Assembly: GCA_028748685.1 (NCBI GenBank)
Contig: JAJRDU010000113.1
Span: 1-37,107 of the forward strand
DNA length: 37,107 bases
DNA from: Methylococcaceae bacterium
GTDB taxonomy: Bacteria; Pseudomonadota; Gammaproteobacteria; Methylococcales; Methylomonadaceae
Reading direction: 5' to 3'
Below the pieces are notes generated by a model, which did no database searches, had not been told where the DNA came from, and saw only the letters and a program-made list of their open reading frames with translations. This document shows positions 6,161 through 18,590 of this stretch, one piece after another. Within the stretch, counting starts at the first letter, position 1, and the number at the start of each line of letters is the position of its first letter. The translations under genes and the position numbers were made by a program.

Positions 6161-8794
6161 ATGGTCAAATCCCTTCCCGCCAAACGTGACTCGGATCCCG
6201 TGGAACCTGCCATTAACCACGGCAAAGTGCCCGAACTGACTGCGGCGAGCAAACCCAGTGTCAAAGCAGAAAATGCCCCGCCGATTGTCAGCATAGGCGC
6301 ATCAGCTGGGGGGTTGGAAGCCTTGGAACAATTTTTTCTTCAAGTCCCGGCCGTCAACGGCACGGCGTTTGTCGTGATTCAGCATCTCGATCCTACTCAC
6401 CAAGGCATCTTGCCGGAGTTGCTGCAGAGAGTCACGCCGATGAAGGTTGCCCAGGTGCGCGACCGTGTGATAGTCAAGCCGAATTGCGTGTATGTGATTC
6501 CATCCAATAAAGATCTGTCCATCCTGCACGGCAGGCTGTATTTGATTGAGCCGGCCGAACCACGGGGCTTACGCCTGCCTATCGATTCATTTTTCCGGGC
6601 CTTGGCCGACGATCAGCACGAACGGGCAATCGGCGTGATCCTATCCGGGATGGGGTCCGACGGGACTTTGGGCCTGCGAGCCATCAAGGAAAACGCCGGC
6701 TTGACCCTGGTGCAATCGCCGGAGTCCGCTAAATTCGATGGCATGCCGCGTAGTGCGATCGATGCCGGCTTGGCCGACATCGTTGCGCCGCCGCAAGAAT
6801 TGTGGGCTCGGATATTCGCCTATCTCACCCATAGCCCACGCGGCCTCCATGCTGTCAATGAACCACCCATACAGATTAAGTCGCAAAGCGCCCTGGAGCA
6901 AATTGTGATCCTGCTGCGGGAGCAAACCGGTAACGACTTTTCGCTCTACAAGAAAAACACCATCTATCGCCGCATCGAACGGCGCATGGGGCTGCACCAG
7001 ATCGACCAGATCGCCAAGTACGTGCGCTATCTACGCGAAAACTCCCAGGAGCTTGATCTTTTATTCAAGGAACTGCTGATCGGCGTGACTAATTTCTTTC
7101 GCGATCCGGCGGTATGGGTGTACTTGAAGAGCAACGTAATCCCGGCACTGTTCAGTGAATATCCAGCCGGCAAGGAATTGCGGGCCTGGGTACCGGCTTG
7201 TTCGACAGGCGAAGAAGCTTATTCGCTCGCCATGGTCTTCAAGGAAGCGGTGACGGAATGCCAACTCCAGCACCGGTTTAAACTGCAAATTTTCGCCACC
7301 GATCTCGATCAGGATGCCATCGCCAAGGCGCGGCAAGGATTCTATCCGGCAGATATTGCCGTCGATGTTTCGCCGGAACGTCTTAACCGTTTCTTTAATG
7401 TCGACGGCAATGGTTACCGAATCAACCAGGATATTCGCGAAATGGTGATCTTTGCCCCGCAAAACGTGATCATGGATCCGCCGTTTACCAAACTGGACTT
7501 GTTGTCCTGCCGTAATCTGCTCATTTATTTGGGGCCGGACTTACAAAAGAAACTGATCACGCTGTTTCACTACACCTTGACCAGCCACGGCATCCTGCTG
7601 CTGGGTAGTGCCGAATCCATTGGCGGTTTTAGCCATTTATTTTCCGTGGTCGACAACAAATCGCGACTTTATCAGCGTATTGGAACGCCTTTCCCGATAG
7701 AAGTGAATTTTCCCACTAAGTATTTTTCAGCAACGTCCTTAACGACAGCAAGCAACCAGAAAATGAATCTAGTAGCCAATCTACAAACCCTGGCGGACCA
7801 GGTACTGTTGCAACAATTCTCGCCGGCGGCGGTATTGGTCAATGCCGATGGCGACATTTTCTACATCAACGGCCGCACCGGTAAGTATCTGGAGCCGGCC
7901 GCCGGAAAAGCCAATTGGAATATACATGCCATGGCGCGTGACGGCTTGCGTCATGTGCTCGGTAGCGCCATCAAGAAGGCCCAACAGCAAATCGAAGCCG
8001 TTCACCTGCCTGGCTTGCAGGTCAATCATGACGGCGGAACCCAAGGCGTTAATCTTACGGTGCAAGCGATCGTTAAACCCGAAGCCTTAAACGGCATGTT
8101 GATGATCGTATTTACCGATGTGTTGGCGCAGACAATCGGTAATTCCGTCCGTAAATCATCGAGCGCCGCTCAAAAAGCATTGAACGCCGAGCTGCAACAA
8201 GCCCGCGAAGAATTGCAAACTCTGCGCGAAGAAATGCAGACCTCGCAAGAGGAACTGCGATCATCCAATGAGGAATTGCAATCGACCAATGAAGAACTGC
8301 AGTCCTCCAACGAAGAGTTGACCACTTCCAAGGAAGAGATGCAGTCATTGAACGAGGAACTGCAAACCGTCAATGCCGAATTACAGGCCAAGGTGGAGGA
8401 TCTGTCTCGGGTTAGCAACGACATGAATAATCTGCTCAACAGCATGGAAATCGCCACGGTATTCCTGGATAACGCGCTGAATATTCGGCGCTTCACCAGC
8501 CACACCGCGCATTTGTTCAAGTTGATTGCGGCGGACGTGGGCCGGCCGCTGTCAGACATAGTCTCCGACCTGGACTATCCGCAATTACAACTGGATGCCC
8601 AAGAGGTATTGCGTACCCTGATATTCGTGGAAAAACAGGTCAAAGCCGGCGACGGGCGTTGGTTCAAGGTGCGTGTCATGCCGTATCGTACCCAGGACAA
8701 TTTGATCGACGGTGTGGTCATCACCTTTATCGACATCTCCGAAACCAAGAAACTGGAAGCGGAGTTGAGGAGTAATCATGAACCGCCGATCTGA
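6161..8794 (+). CDS. CheB methylesterase - CheR methyltransferase - coiled coil - PAS fusion protein
   Basis: CheB: 'IGASAGGLEALEQFF', 'VIQHLDPTHQGILPELLQRVT', 'ILSGMGSDGTLGLRAIKENAG'. CheR: 'TNFFRDPAVW', 'WVPACSTGEEAYSLAM', 'FATDLDQDAIAKARQGFYP'. Coiled coil 'EELQSTNEELQSSNEELTTSKEEMQSLNEELQTVNAELQ'. Confidence 0.95.
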   Translation: MVKSLPAKRDSDPVEPAINHGKVPELTAASKPSVKAENAPPIVSIGASAGGLEALEQFFLQVPAVNGTAFVVIQHLDPTHQGILPELLQRVTPMKVAQVRDRVIVKPNCVYVIPSNKDLSILHGRLYLIEPAEPRGLRLPIDSFFRALADDQHERAIGVILSGMGSDGTLGLRAIKENAGLTLVQSPESAKFDGMPRSAIDAGLADIVAPPQELWARIFAYLTHSPRGLHAVNEPPIQIKSQSALEQIVILLREQTGNDFSLYKKNTIYRRIERRMGLHQIDQIAKYVRYLRENSQELDLLFKELLIGVTNFFRDPAVWVYLKSNVIPALFSEYPAGKELRAWVPACSTGEEAYSLAMVFKEAVTECQLQHRFKLQIFATDLDQDAIAKARQGFYPADIAVDVSPERLNRFFNVDGNGYRINQDIREMVIFAPQNVIMDPPFTKLDLLSCRNLLIYLGPDLQKKLITLFHYTLTSHGILLLGSAESIGGFSHLFSVVDNKSRLYQRIGTPFPIEVNFPTKYFSATSLTTASNQKMNLVANLQTLADQVLLQQFSPAAVLVNADGDIFYINGRTGKYLEPAAGKANWNIHAMARDGLRHVLGSAIKKAQQQIEAVHLPGLQVNHDGGTQGVNLTVQAIVKPEALNGMLMIVFTDVLAQTIGNSVRKSSSAAQKALNAELQQAREELQTLREEMQTSQEELRSSNEELQSTNEELQSSNEELTTSKEEMQSLNEELQTVNAELQAKVEDLSRVSNDMNNLLNSMEIATVFLDNALNIRRFTSHTAHLFKLIAADVGRPLSDIVSDLDYPQLQLDAQEVLRTLIFVEKQVKAGDGRWFKVRVMPYRTQDNLIDGVVITFIDISETKKLEAELRSNHEPPI

Positions 8795-11003
8795 CTATTC
8801 CAAAGACAACATAGAACTGAGGCAACAGGCGGAACGGCGGCTAGCCGAAAAAACAGAGGCCGCGCCGGAGCAAGAGCTCGACCAACGCCGGCTAGTGCAT
8901 GAATTGCAAGTCCATCAGATCGAGTTGGAAATGCAGAACGAAGCCTTGCGGGAAGCGCGCAATACCGTCGAGACGACGCTGGAACGCTATGCCGAACTGT
9001 TCGATTTTGCCCCTATCGCTTATTTTACGCTAGGGCGGGATGGCGTTATCAGGCAGACGAACTTTTGTGGCGAAAAATTGCTGGGTAGCGAGCGGTCCAA
9101 CTTAGTCGGACGTCATTTTGTCCAACACATTTCCCATGAAGAACGGCACTTATTCAATCTGTTTCTGGAAAAAGTGTTCACCACTGATGGCCCACAGCGC
9201 TGCGAGTTAACGCTACAGGCTGATCATGTTCCCGGCTGGATCATTATCGAGGCGAGCGCGGATGCTAGCCGACAAAGCTGTCTTGCGACGGTATTGGATA
9301 TCAGCGATCGCAAACGGAACGAACAAGAGTTACAACTGGCGGCGGCCGTTTATTTGGCGCTGGAGGAAGCGATTACGGTGATGGATGAAAATGACCGGAT
9401 TATCGCCGTTAATCGGGCCTTTACCAAATTGACGGGGTATTCAGCGGACGATGTCATCGGCCAGACCAGGTCGCTGCTTAAATCCGGTCGCCAGGATAAT
9501 GCCTTTTATCAGGAGATGTGGAAAAAACTTAATACCACGGGGAAATGGCAGGGCGAGATATGGAACCGACGTAAAAACGGCGAGGAATACCTTGAGTATT
9601 TATCCATCAACACGCTGTATAGTGAGAAGGGCAAGATCATCCGCCGGGTTGCTACCTCCTCCGACATCACCGAACAAAAACGCGCGGCCGAGATCATTCA
9701 TAAACAGGCCAACATCGACCCTCTGACCGGATTGGCAAACCGGCGAATGTTTCTCGACCGGCTACAGCGAGCCATCAATAAATCCCACCGCAGTCATCAG
9801 AAACTCGCATTGATGTTCCTGGACCTGGACCATTTCAAGGATGTCAACGACTCACTGGGCCACGACATGGGCGATCGTTTGCTCAAGGAAACCACCCAAC
9901 GCTTGCTGGGCTGCATCCGCGAGACCGATACGCTGGCGCGGCCGGGCGGCGACGAATTCACACTGATCATGGGCGAACTGCAAGAAACCAACAGTATCGA
10001 GCGCGTGGCTCAAGCCATGTTGCGAACCATGATGGCGCCATTCCAGTTGAAAGGCGAACGCAGCTATGTTTCCGTCAGCATCGGCATTGCCTTGTATCCG
10101 GACGATGCCGACAATCTGGAGGATTTGCTGAAGAAAGCGGATCAGGCCATGTATGCCGCCAAGGATATGGGCCGCGGCCGTTTCAGCTACTTCACGCCGG
10201 CCATGCAGCAAGCCGCCGAAGTTCGCTTGCGCTTGACCAATGACTTACGCCACGCATTGGACGATCATCAAATCTGGGTGGCTTATCAACCCATTGTCGA
10301 CTTGGCAAGCGGCGCCATTCAAAAAGCCGAGGCCTTGATTCGCTGGCAACATCCTACTCGCGGACTGGTCAGCCCCGCCGAATTTATGCCTGTCGCCGAA
10401 GACACCGGTCTGATTAACGAACTAGGCGGATGGGTATTCCATCAGGTGGCCAAGCAGGTGGCCGGTTGGCGCGCCGAATATTACCCACTGTTCCAGGTCA
10501 GCATCAATAAGTCTTCCGCACAGTTTCACAGCAGTGCCGACAAACTGAGCGATTGGTTGGAGCACCTTGAGAGCCTGGGGCTACCCGGAGGGTGTATTGC
10601 GGTGGAAATTACCGAGGGCTTGTTGCTCGATGCTTCTTCGGTCGTTTCCGAAAAATTGCTGGCTTTAAAAAGCGCCGGTGTCCAGACCTCGCTCGACAAT
10701 TTCGGTACCGGCTATTCCGCGCTATCACATCTGAAAAAATACCACATCGATTTCCTAAAAATAGACCGGACCTTCGTTTCCAATCTGACCGCAAGTTCCA
10801 GCGACATGGCCCTGTGCCAAGCCATTATCCTGATGGCGCATACTTTGGGTATGAAGGTCATCGCCGAAGGGGTGGAGACGGCGGAACAGCGCGACTTGCT
10901 GATCCAAGCCGGTTGCGATTACGGCCAAGGCTATTTGTTCTCGAAACCGGTGACTGCCGAAGAGTTCGAGGCGCTGCTTAAGGCGACTCAAGTTAAAGAC
11001 TAG
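8778..11003 (+). CDS. PAS-PAS-GGDEF-EAL cyclic-di-GMP enzyme
   Basis: GGDEF motif 'ARPGGDEF' with RETD I-site; EAL motif 'KAEALIRWQHP', 'EITEG', 'LDNFGTGYSALSHLKKYHIDFLKIDRTFV', 'VIAEGVET'. Overlaps the previous CDS by 17 nt. Confidence 0.95.
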   Translation: MNRRSDYSKDNIELRQQAERRLAEKTEAAPEQELDQRRLVHELQVHQIELEMQNEALREARNTVETTLERYAELFDFAPIAYFTLGRDGVIRQTNFCGEKLLGSERSNLVGRHFVQHISHEERHLFNLFLEKVFTTDGPQRCELTLQADHVPGWIIIEASADASRQSCLATVLDISDRKRNEQELQLAAAVYLALEEAITVMDENDRIIAVNRAFTKLTGYSADDVIGQTRSLLKSGRQDNAFYQEMWKKLNTTGKWQGEIWNRRKNGEEYLEYLSINTLYSEKGKIIRRVATSSDITEQKRAAEIIHKQANIDPLTGLANRRMFLDRLQRAINKSHRSHQKLALMFLDLDHFKDVNDSLGHDMGDRLLKETTQRLLGCIRETDTLARPGGDEFTLIMGELQETNSIERVAQAMLRTMMAPFQLKGERSYVSVSIGIALYPDDADNLEDLLKKADQAMYAAKDMGRGRFSYFTPAMQQAAEVRLRLTNDLRHALDDHQIWVAYQPIVDLASGAIQKAEALIRWQHPTRGLVSPAEFMPVAEDTGLINELGGWVFHQVAKQVAGWRAEYYPLFQVSINKSSAQFHSSADKLSDWLEHLESLGLPGGCIAVEITEGLLLDASSVVSEKLLALKSAGVQTSLDNFGTGYSALSHLKKYHIDFLKIDRTFVSNLTASSSDMALCQAIILMAHTLGMKVIAEGVETAEQRDLLIQAGCDYGQGYLFSKPVTAEEFEALLKATQVKD

Positions 11004-11225
11004 CGCCGACTACAGCTTGACGGCTTCAGTCCACCTGCTGCGATCCAAGCCTGTGGTTTAAACCTGATGATGGAAGATAAATCGAAGAGGTGCTAATCCT
11101 ATCGGGGGTAGTAGAGTTATGTGCGATAGCGTACCGACTTGGTTCGATTTTTACGTCAAGCTCATGCTAGTTTTTTTCGCGGGTTTCCGCTTCAACTGCG
11201 GAGTCCGTGCAATGAGGATAAGCCA

Positions 11226-13162
<1,937 letters not shown>

Positions 13163-13166
<4 letters not shown>

Positions 13167-15154
13167 CAAGCCTGCAAACGCTTGACGGCAGACGGCGCGT
13201 GGTGATCGAAAATGTGCAACCGGCAATCGATTGCGGGCGGTTTCCGATCAAGCGCGTCATTGGCGAGCACGTGGACGTGGAGGCCGATGCTTTCAGCGAC
13301 AGTCACGATGCGCTGACTTGCGTGTTGCGCTATCGGCATGAATCGGAAGCCGACTGGCGTGAAACCGCGATGTCACCTTTGGGCGGCGATCGTTGGGGCG
13401 CATCGTTTACTATCACCGAACTCGGCCAATACATATACACCGTCACTGCCTGGATTGATGGCTTTTGTTCCTGGCGGCAAGAATTTGTGCGACGTGGCGA
13501 TGCCGAGGATGTCGCCATGGCGCTTCAGACCGGCGCTAAGCTGGTGGCTGAAGCCGCGGCGCGCGCAGCCGGCGAAAATCAATTGCAGCTTCAACAATTT
13601 GCCGAGGAATTGCGTACCGCTAAACCGGATGCAGGTTCAGCATTGGCGGTTTCCGAAACCTTGTCCGGCCTGATGCGGCGATATCCGGATCGCCGTCTGG
13701 CGACGGATTATCCGGGTACGCTAAGGGTGTGGGTGGAGCCGGTAAAAGCTCGCTACAGCACCTGGTACGAATTTTTTCCTCGCTCCTGCGCGGGTGAGGG
13801 CATGGCTCACGGCAGCTTCGCCGATTGCGAAAAGCGTTTGCCTTATGTGGCGGCCATGGGATTCGATGTGGTGTATTTGCCGCCCATCCATCCGATAGGG
13901 CTGAGCAAACGCAAGGGAGCGAACAACGCGCCGCTAGCGACTGAGAGCGATGTTGGCAGTCCGTGGGCAATTGGTTCGGCGGATGGCGGCCATAAATCGA
14001 TTCATCCGCAACTGGGTACCATGGACGATTTCCGGCATCTGGTGGCGAAAGCGCATGAACTGGGCATTGATATCGCCCTGGATATCGCCTTCCAGTGTTC
14101 TCAGGATCATCCTTATCTGCAGGACCATCCGCCTTGGTTCCGGCGGCGAGCGGACGGCAGTATACAGTTTGCCGAGAATCCGCCCAAGAAATACGAAGAC
14201 ATCGTCCCTTTCAATTTTGAATGTGACGCCTGGCATGAACTGTGGCGGGAATTGCTGGATGTGTTCCTGTTCTGGGTCGGGCAAGGGGTGCACATATTCC
14301 GCGTCGACAACCCGCACACCAAACCGTTTCCGTTTTGGGAATGGCTGATAGGCGAAGTAAAGCGTAGCCACCCCGAGACAATTTTTCTGGCCGAAGCCTT
14401 TACCCGTCCGAAAATCATTTACCGTCTCGCCAAGCTGGGTTTCAGCCAGTCCTACAATTATTTCCCTTGGCGCAATACCAAGAGCGAACTGGAAACCTAT
14501 TTCACGGAACTTACCCGTACCGAAGTGCGCGAATATTTCCGGGCCAATCTGTGGCCGAATACGCCCGACATCCTGCCCGAGTATTTGCAATTCGGAGGCC
14601 GCCCGGCCTTTATGCTGCGCCTGGTGCTGGCCGCCACGCTGGGCGCGAATTACGGCATCTATGGACCGGCTTACGAGTTGATGGAGGCGGTTCCTCGCGA
14701 GGCGGGCGGCGAAGAATATCTCGATTCCGAGAAATACCAAGTGCGGCGCTGGCCGCTTGAACGGGCGGATAGCCTGAAGGATTTCATCGCCCGGCTGAAC
14801 CGCATCCGCCGGGAAAACCCGGCTTTGCAACAGGATCATCGCTTGTATTTTTTTACGGTGGACAACGAGAGTCTGCTTTGTTACGCCAAAACCACGGCGG
14901 ATAACGCCGAAATCATTCTGGTGGTTGCCAATCTGGACCCTCATCATACCCAATCCGGCTGGGTCACGCTGCCGCTGGATGTGCTTGAGCTGGATGATCG
15001 CCCTTATCAGGTACATGATTTGCTGACGGGGGCGCGCTTTTTATGGAATGGTGCACGCAACTACGTCGAAATCAATCCTCGGGTATCGCCGGCGCATATT
15101 TTCAAATTGCGTCGGCGTGTACGTACCGAACATGACTTCGACTATTTTCTGTAA
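13163..15154 (+). CDS. glgE: Alpha-1,4-glucan:maltose-1-phosphate maltosyltransferase
   Basis: 663 aa: 'WYEFFPRS', 'FDVVYLPPIHPIGLSKRKGANN', 'GVHIFRVDNPHTKPFPFWEWLI', 'FLAEAFTRPKIIYRLAKLGFSQSYNYFPWRNTK'. ATGA overlap with glgB. Confidence 0.95.
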
Positions 15155-15163
15155 GAGGGAATT

Positions 15164-18100
15164 ATGAGCGAAACAACAGCCGGCGAGATAAAAAAAACGC
15201 TCTTGGAAAACAGGCAATGGATGGACGATCCGCTCTGGTACAAGGATGCCGTGATTTACGAACTGCCCGTCAAAGCCTTTTTTGACAGCGACAATAATGG
15301 CGTCGGCGATTTCGCGGGCTTGATCCAGAAGCTAGATTATCTGCAGGAGTTGGGGGTGAACACCCTTTGGTTGCTGCCCTTCAATCCTTCGCCGATGCGC
15401 GATGACGGGTATGACGTAGCCGATTATCGCAATGTCCATTCCGAGTACGGCACCATGGCCGATTTCAGGCAGTTCGTGAAGGATGCGCACCGCCGCAATC
15501 TCAAGGTCATCACCGAACTGGTCATCAATCACACCTCCGATCAGCATCCCTGGTTTCAGGCCGCGCGCAGGGCGCCCGCCGGTTCGAGCAAACGTGATTA
15601 TTACGTCTGGAGCGATACCAAACAGAAATTTCCCGAGACGCGCATTATCTTTACCGATGCCGAGCAATCCAACTGGACCTGGGATGAGGAAGCCCATGCC
15701 TATTACTGGCATCGGTTTTTCTCCCATCAACCGGACCTCAACTTCAATAATCCACAGGTCGTGAAAGCGGTTATCAAATTGATGCGTTTCTGGCTGGACC
15801 ATGGCGTTGATGGTGTGCGGCTGGACGCGATTCCCTACTTGTGTGTGCGCGAGGGCACTCAAAACGAAAACCTACCCGAAACCCATGCCGTGATCAAACA
15901 AATGCGAGCGGTGCTCGATCAGCATTACCCAAACCGGGTGTTTCTCGCCGAAGTCAATCAGTGGCCGGAGGACGTGCGCGACTACTTCAGTGACGGCGAT
16001 GAATGTCACATGGCTTACCACTTTCCCCTGATGCCGAGGATGTACATGGCCATCGCTCAGGAGGATAGGCATCCCATCGTCGACATCATGCGTCAGACTC
16101 CGGATATACCGGACAGCTGCCAGTGGGCCATTTTTCTGCGCAATCACGACGAGCTTACCCTGGAGATGGTCACAGACAAGGAACGTGACTATATGTACCA
16201 GATGTATGCCGGCGATCCGCGTTCGCGCCTGAACATCGGCATCCGCCGCCGGCTGGCGCCGCTGATGGACAATGAGATGAATAAAATCCGGCTGATGAAC
16301 AGCATCTTGTTATCCATGCTGGGCTCTCCCATCATCTATTACGGCGATGAAATCGGCATGGGTGACAATTTCTTCCTGGGCGACCGCAACGGAGTTCGAA
16401 CCCCTATGCAATGGAGTCCGGACCGTAATGCCGGTTTCTCCCGCGCCGATCCGCAACGCCTGTATCTGCCGCCCATCATGGATCCCGTGTATGGTTACGG
16501 GGCGGTCAATGTCGAGGCGCAGTTGCGCGAGCGCGCTTCACTGCTGAACTGGATGCGGCGTGTGCTGACGGTACGCAAAAGTCATCAGGCCTTCGGTCGC
16601 GGGAAACTGGTGTTTTTACACCCAGGCAATCGCAAGATACTCGCTTATTTCAGAATTTACGCGGACGACACCATTCTTTGCGTGAGTAATCTGTCGCGTG
16701 CCGCGCAAGCGGTCGAGCTTGATCTTTCGGCTTATAAGGGCCGCGTGCCGGTGGAAATGATGGGGCGCTCGGCTTTCCCGCCTATTGGTGAATTGCCTTA
16801 TCTTCTGACATTGCCCGGCCATAACTTCTATTGGTTCCGGCTGGCCGGCGGCGAAGAGGTCCCTGCCTGGCACGAGGAACATTTGCCTCCCGAGGAATTA
16901 CCGACGCTGGTGCTGTTCGAGGGCTTGCGCAGTTTCTTTCCTGGCCGTGTCGTGCTCTGGCGGATTGCGATGGCGGAGAAGGCGCGTCTCCAACTTGAAA
17001 ATGACGCATTGCCGCGCTTTGTCGCGACGCAACGCTGGTATGGAGGCAAGGGAGAGGCGGTAACGCGCGTGGTGATCAGCGATTATGTCGAGTGGGAAAA
17101 TCAGGGTGATAGCTGGCTGTTATCCCTGAGCCGCATCGAAGCGGTGGCCGGAGAGCCGATAAGCTGTTTTTTGCCGCTGGCATTGGCCTGGGAAAATGCT
17201 GGCTCGGACCGCCTGCGCGCCATGTCAGCGACCACTGTGGCCAAAGCGCGCCGCCAGTCACAGCTTGGCATCCTGGGCGATGCCTTTGCCGACGAGATGT
17301 TCTGCCGGGCGCTGGTGCAGGCCATCGGCCAGGGTCTATCGTTACGCTGTGAACATGGTGTCATTCGCTTCTCGCCGACCAGCGCTTACCAGGCGCTTGT
17401 CGGAACATCGTCCGAAACCCTATCGGTGCGGCCAGCCGCCAGGCAAGGCAGTAATACCGCTATGGTGCTGGGCGAACAGCTATTCCTGAAAGGCTATCGG
17501 CATCTACTGATTGGAACCCATCCGGAGCTGGAGATAGGGCGCTTTCTGACCGAAAAAGCCCAGTTTCCCAATATGGCGACGGTGGCCGGCGCAATCGAGT
17601 ATGAGGCCGCCGACGGCGGTTGCATGACGCTTGCCTTATTACAGGGTTATGTCAGAAATCAGGGTGATTGTTGGAGTTACACGCTGGATTACCTGGATCG
17701 TTTCCTGGAAGAAAGTCGCGCCGCCACAACACCGCCAGCACCCGCCGAGCAAGCGCATGGCGCTTATCTGGTTCTGATCCGCACGCTCGGCCAGCGTACC
17801 GGCGAACTTCACAATGCGCTGGCTACGGTAACGGGGGATTCCGCCTTCGATCCAGAGCCGGTAAGCGATGCCGATCTTGAGGGCTGGGTCTTACAGGTGC
17901 AAGCCGAGGCTACCGCCACATTGGATCGGCTCGAACGCCGGCGGGAGGGGCTTGCCGATAGTGTTCGCGCGTTAGTGCAAACCTTGCTGGCGCAACGCAA
18001 TGAACTGATGGATCGCATTCACGCCTGTATTTCCGGACACTTGGATGCCGTCAAGACACGCTACCATGGCGATTATCATCTGGGGCAGGTGCTGCTCGCC

Positions 18101-18547
18101 AAGAATGATTTCGTGATCACCGATTTTGAGGGCGAGCCGACATGCCCGCTCGCCGAACGCCGGCGGAAACACTCGCCCTTGAGGGATGTGGCCGGCATGC
18201 TGAGGTCATTCAACTATGCAGCCTACAGCGCGGTTGCCCAAGACAGTGCGGAACGCCCCGAAGACATGGCGAAGCGAGAACTTTTGGTGCGTGGCTGGGA
18301 GGCCGAGGTTGGGCAAGTTTTCCTCGCCGCCTACGATGAAACCGTACACGGCTCAGGATTGTTGGCAACGTCGGCATCGCTACGCGGCCTGCTGGACCTG
18401 TTCCTGCTGGAAAAAGCACTTTACGAGGTTCGCTACGAACTCGACAACCGCCCCAATTGGGTGGTCATTCCGCTACGCGGTATCTTGGCCTTACTGAACC
18501 CGCAATTTAGCGATATTCAAGTGTTGCCGCTGATAGGGCAGTCGTGA
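15164..18547 (+). CDS. treS: Trehalose synthase / maltokinase fusion (TreS-Mak)
   Basis: TreS: 'DPLWYKDAVIYELPVKAFFDSDNNGVGDF', 'DGVRLDAIPYLCVREGT'. C-terminal maltokinase: 'ALPRFVATQRWYGGKGEAVTR', 'HGDYHLGQVLLAKNDFVITDFEGEP'. Confidence 0.95.
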   Translation: MSETTAGEIKKTLLENRQWMDDPLWYKDAVIYELPVKAFFDSDNNGVGDFAGLIQKLDYLQELGVNTLWLLPFNPSPMRDDGYDVADYRNVHSEYGTMADFRQFVKDAHRRNLKVITELVINHTSDQHPWFQAARRAPAGSSKRDYYVWSDTKQKFPETRIIFTDAEQSNWTWDEEAHAYYWHRFFSHQPDLNFNNPQVVKAVIKLMRFWLDHGVDGVRLDAIPYLCVREGTQNENLPETHAVIKQMRAVLDQHYPNRVFLAEVNQWPEDVRDYFSDGDECHMAYHFPLMPRMYMAIAQEDRHPIVDIMRQTPDIPDSCQWAIFLRNHDELTLEMVTDKERDYMYQMYAGDPRSRLNIGIRRRLAPLMDNEMNKIRLMNSILLSMLGSPIIYYGDEIGMGDNFFLGDRNGVRTPMQWSPDRNAGFSRADPQRLYLPPIMDPVYGYGAVNVEAQLRERASLLNWMRRVLTVRKSHQAFGRGKLVFLHPGNRKILAYFRIYADDTILCVSNLSRAAQAVELDLSAYKGRVPVEMMGRSAFPPIGELPYLLTLPGHNFYWFRLAGGEEVPAWHEEHLPPEELPTLVLFEGLRSFFPGRVVLWRIAMAEKARLQLENDALPRFVATQRWYGGKGEAVTRVVISDYVEWENQGDSWLLSLSRIEAVAGEPISCFLPLALAWENAGSDRLRAMSATTVAKARRQSQLGILGDAFADEMFCRALVQAIGQGLSLRCEHGVIRFSPTSAYQALVGTSSETLSVRPAARQGSNTAMVLGEQLFLKGYRHLLIGTHPELEIGRFLTEKAQFPNMATVAGAIEYEAADGGCMTLALLQGYVRNQGDCWSYTLDYLDRFLEESRAATTPPAPAEQAHGAYLVLIRTLGQRTGELHNALATVTGDSAFDPEPVSDADLEGWVLQVQAEATATLDRLERRREGLADSVRALVQTLLAQRNELMDRIHACISGHLDAVKTRYHGDYHLGQVLLAKNDFVITDFEGEPTCPLAERRRKHSPLRDVAGMLRSFNYAAYSAVAQDSAERPEDMAKRELLVRGWEAEVGQVFLAAYDETVHGSGLLATSASLRGLLDLFLLEKALYEVRYELDNRPNWVVIPLRGILALLNPQFSDIQVLPLIGQS

Positions 18548-18590
18548 TTTTTGCCCATGACTGATGTTACAGAATTAAGTGTTGATTTTA

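Noticed and set aside
13934-15016. 360-aa minus-strand ORF antisense to glgE
   Set aside because: Arises from codon bias of the strongly supported glgE frame; no recognisable domain, arginine/glutamine-rich shadow composition.
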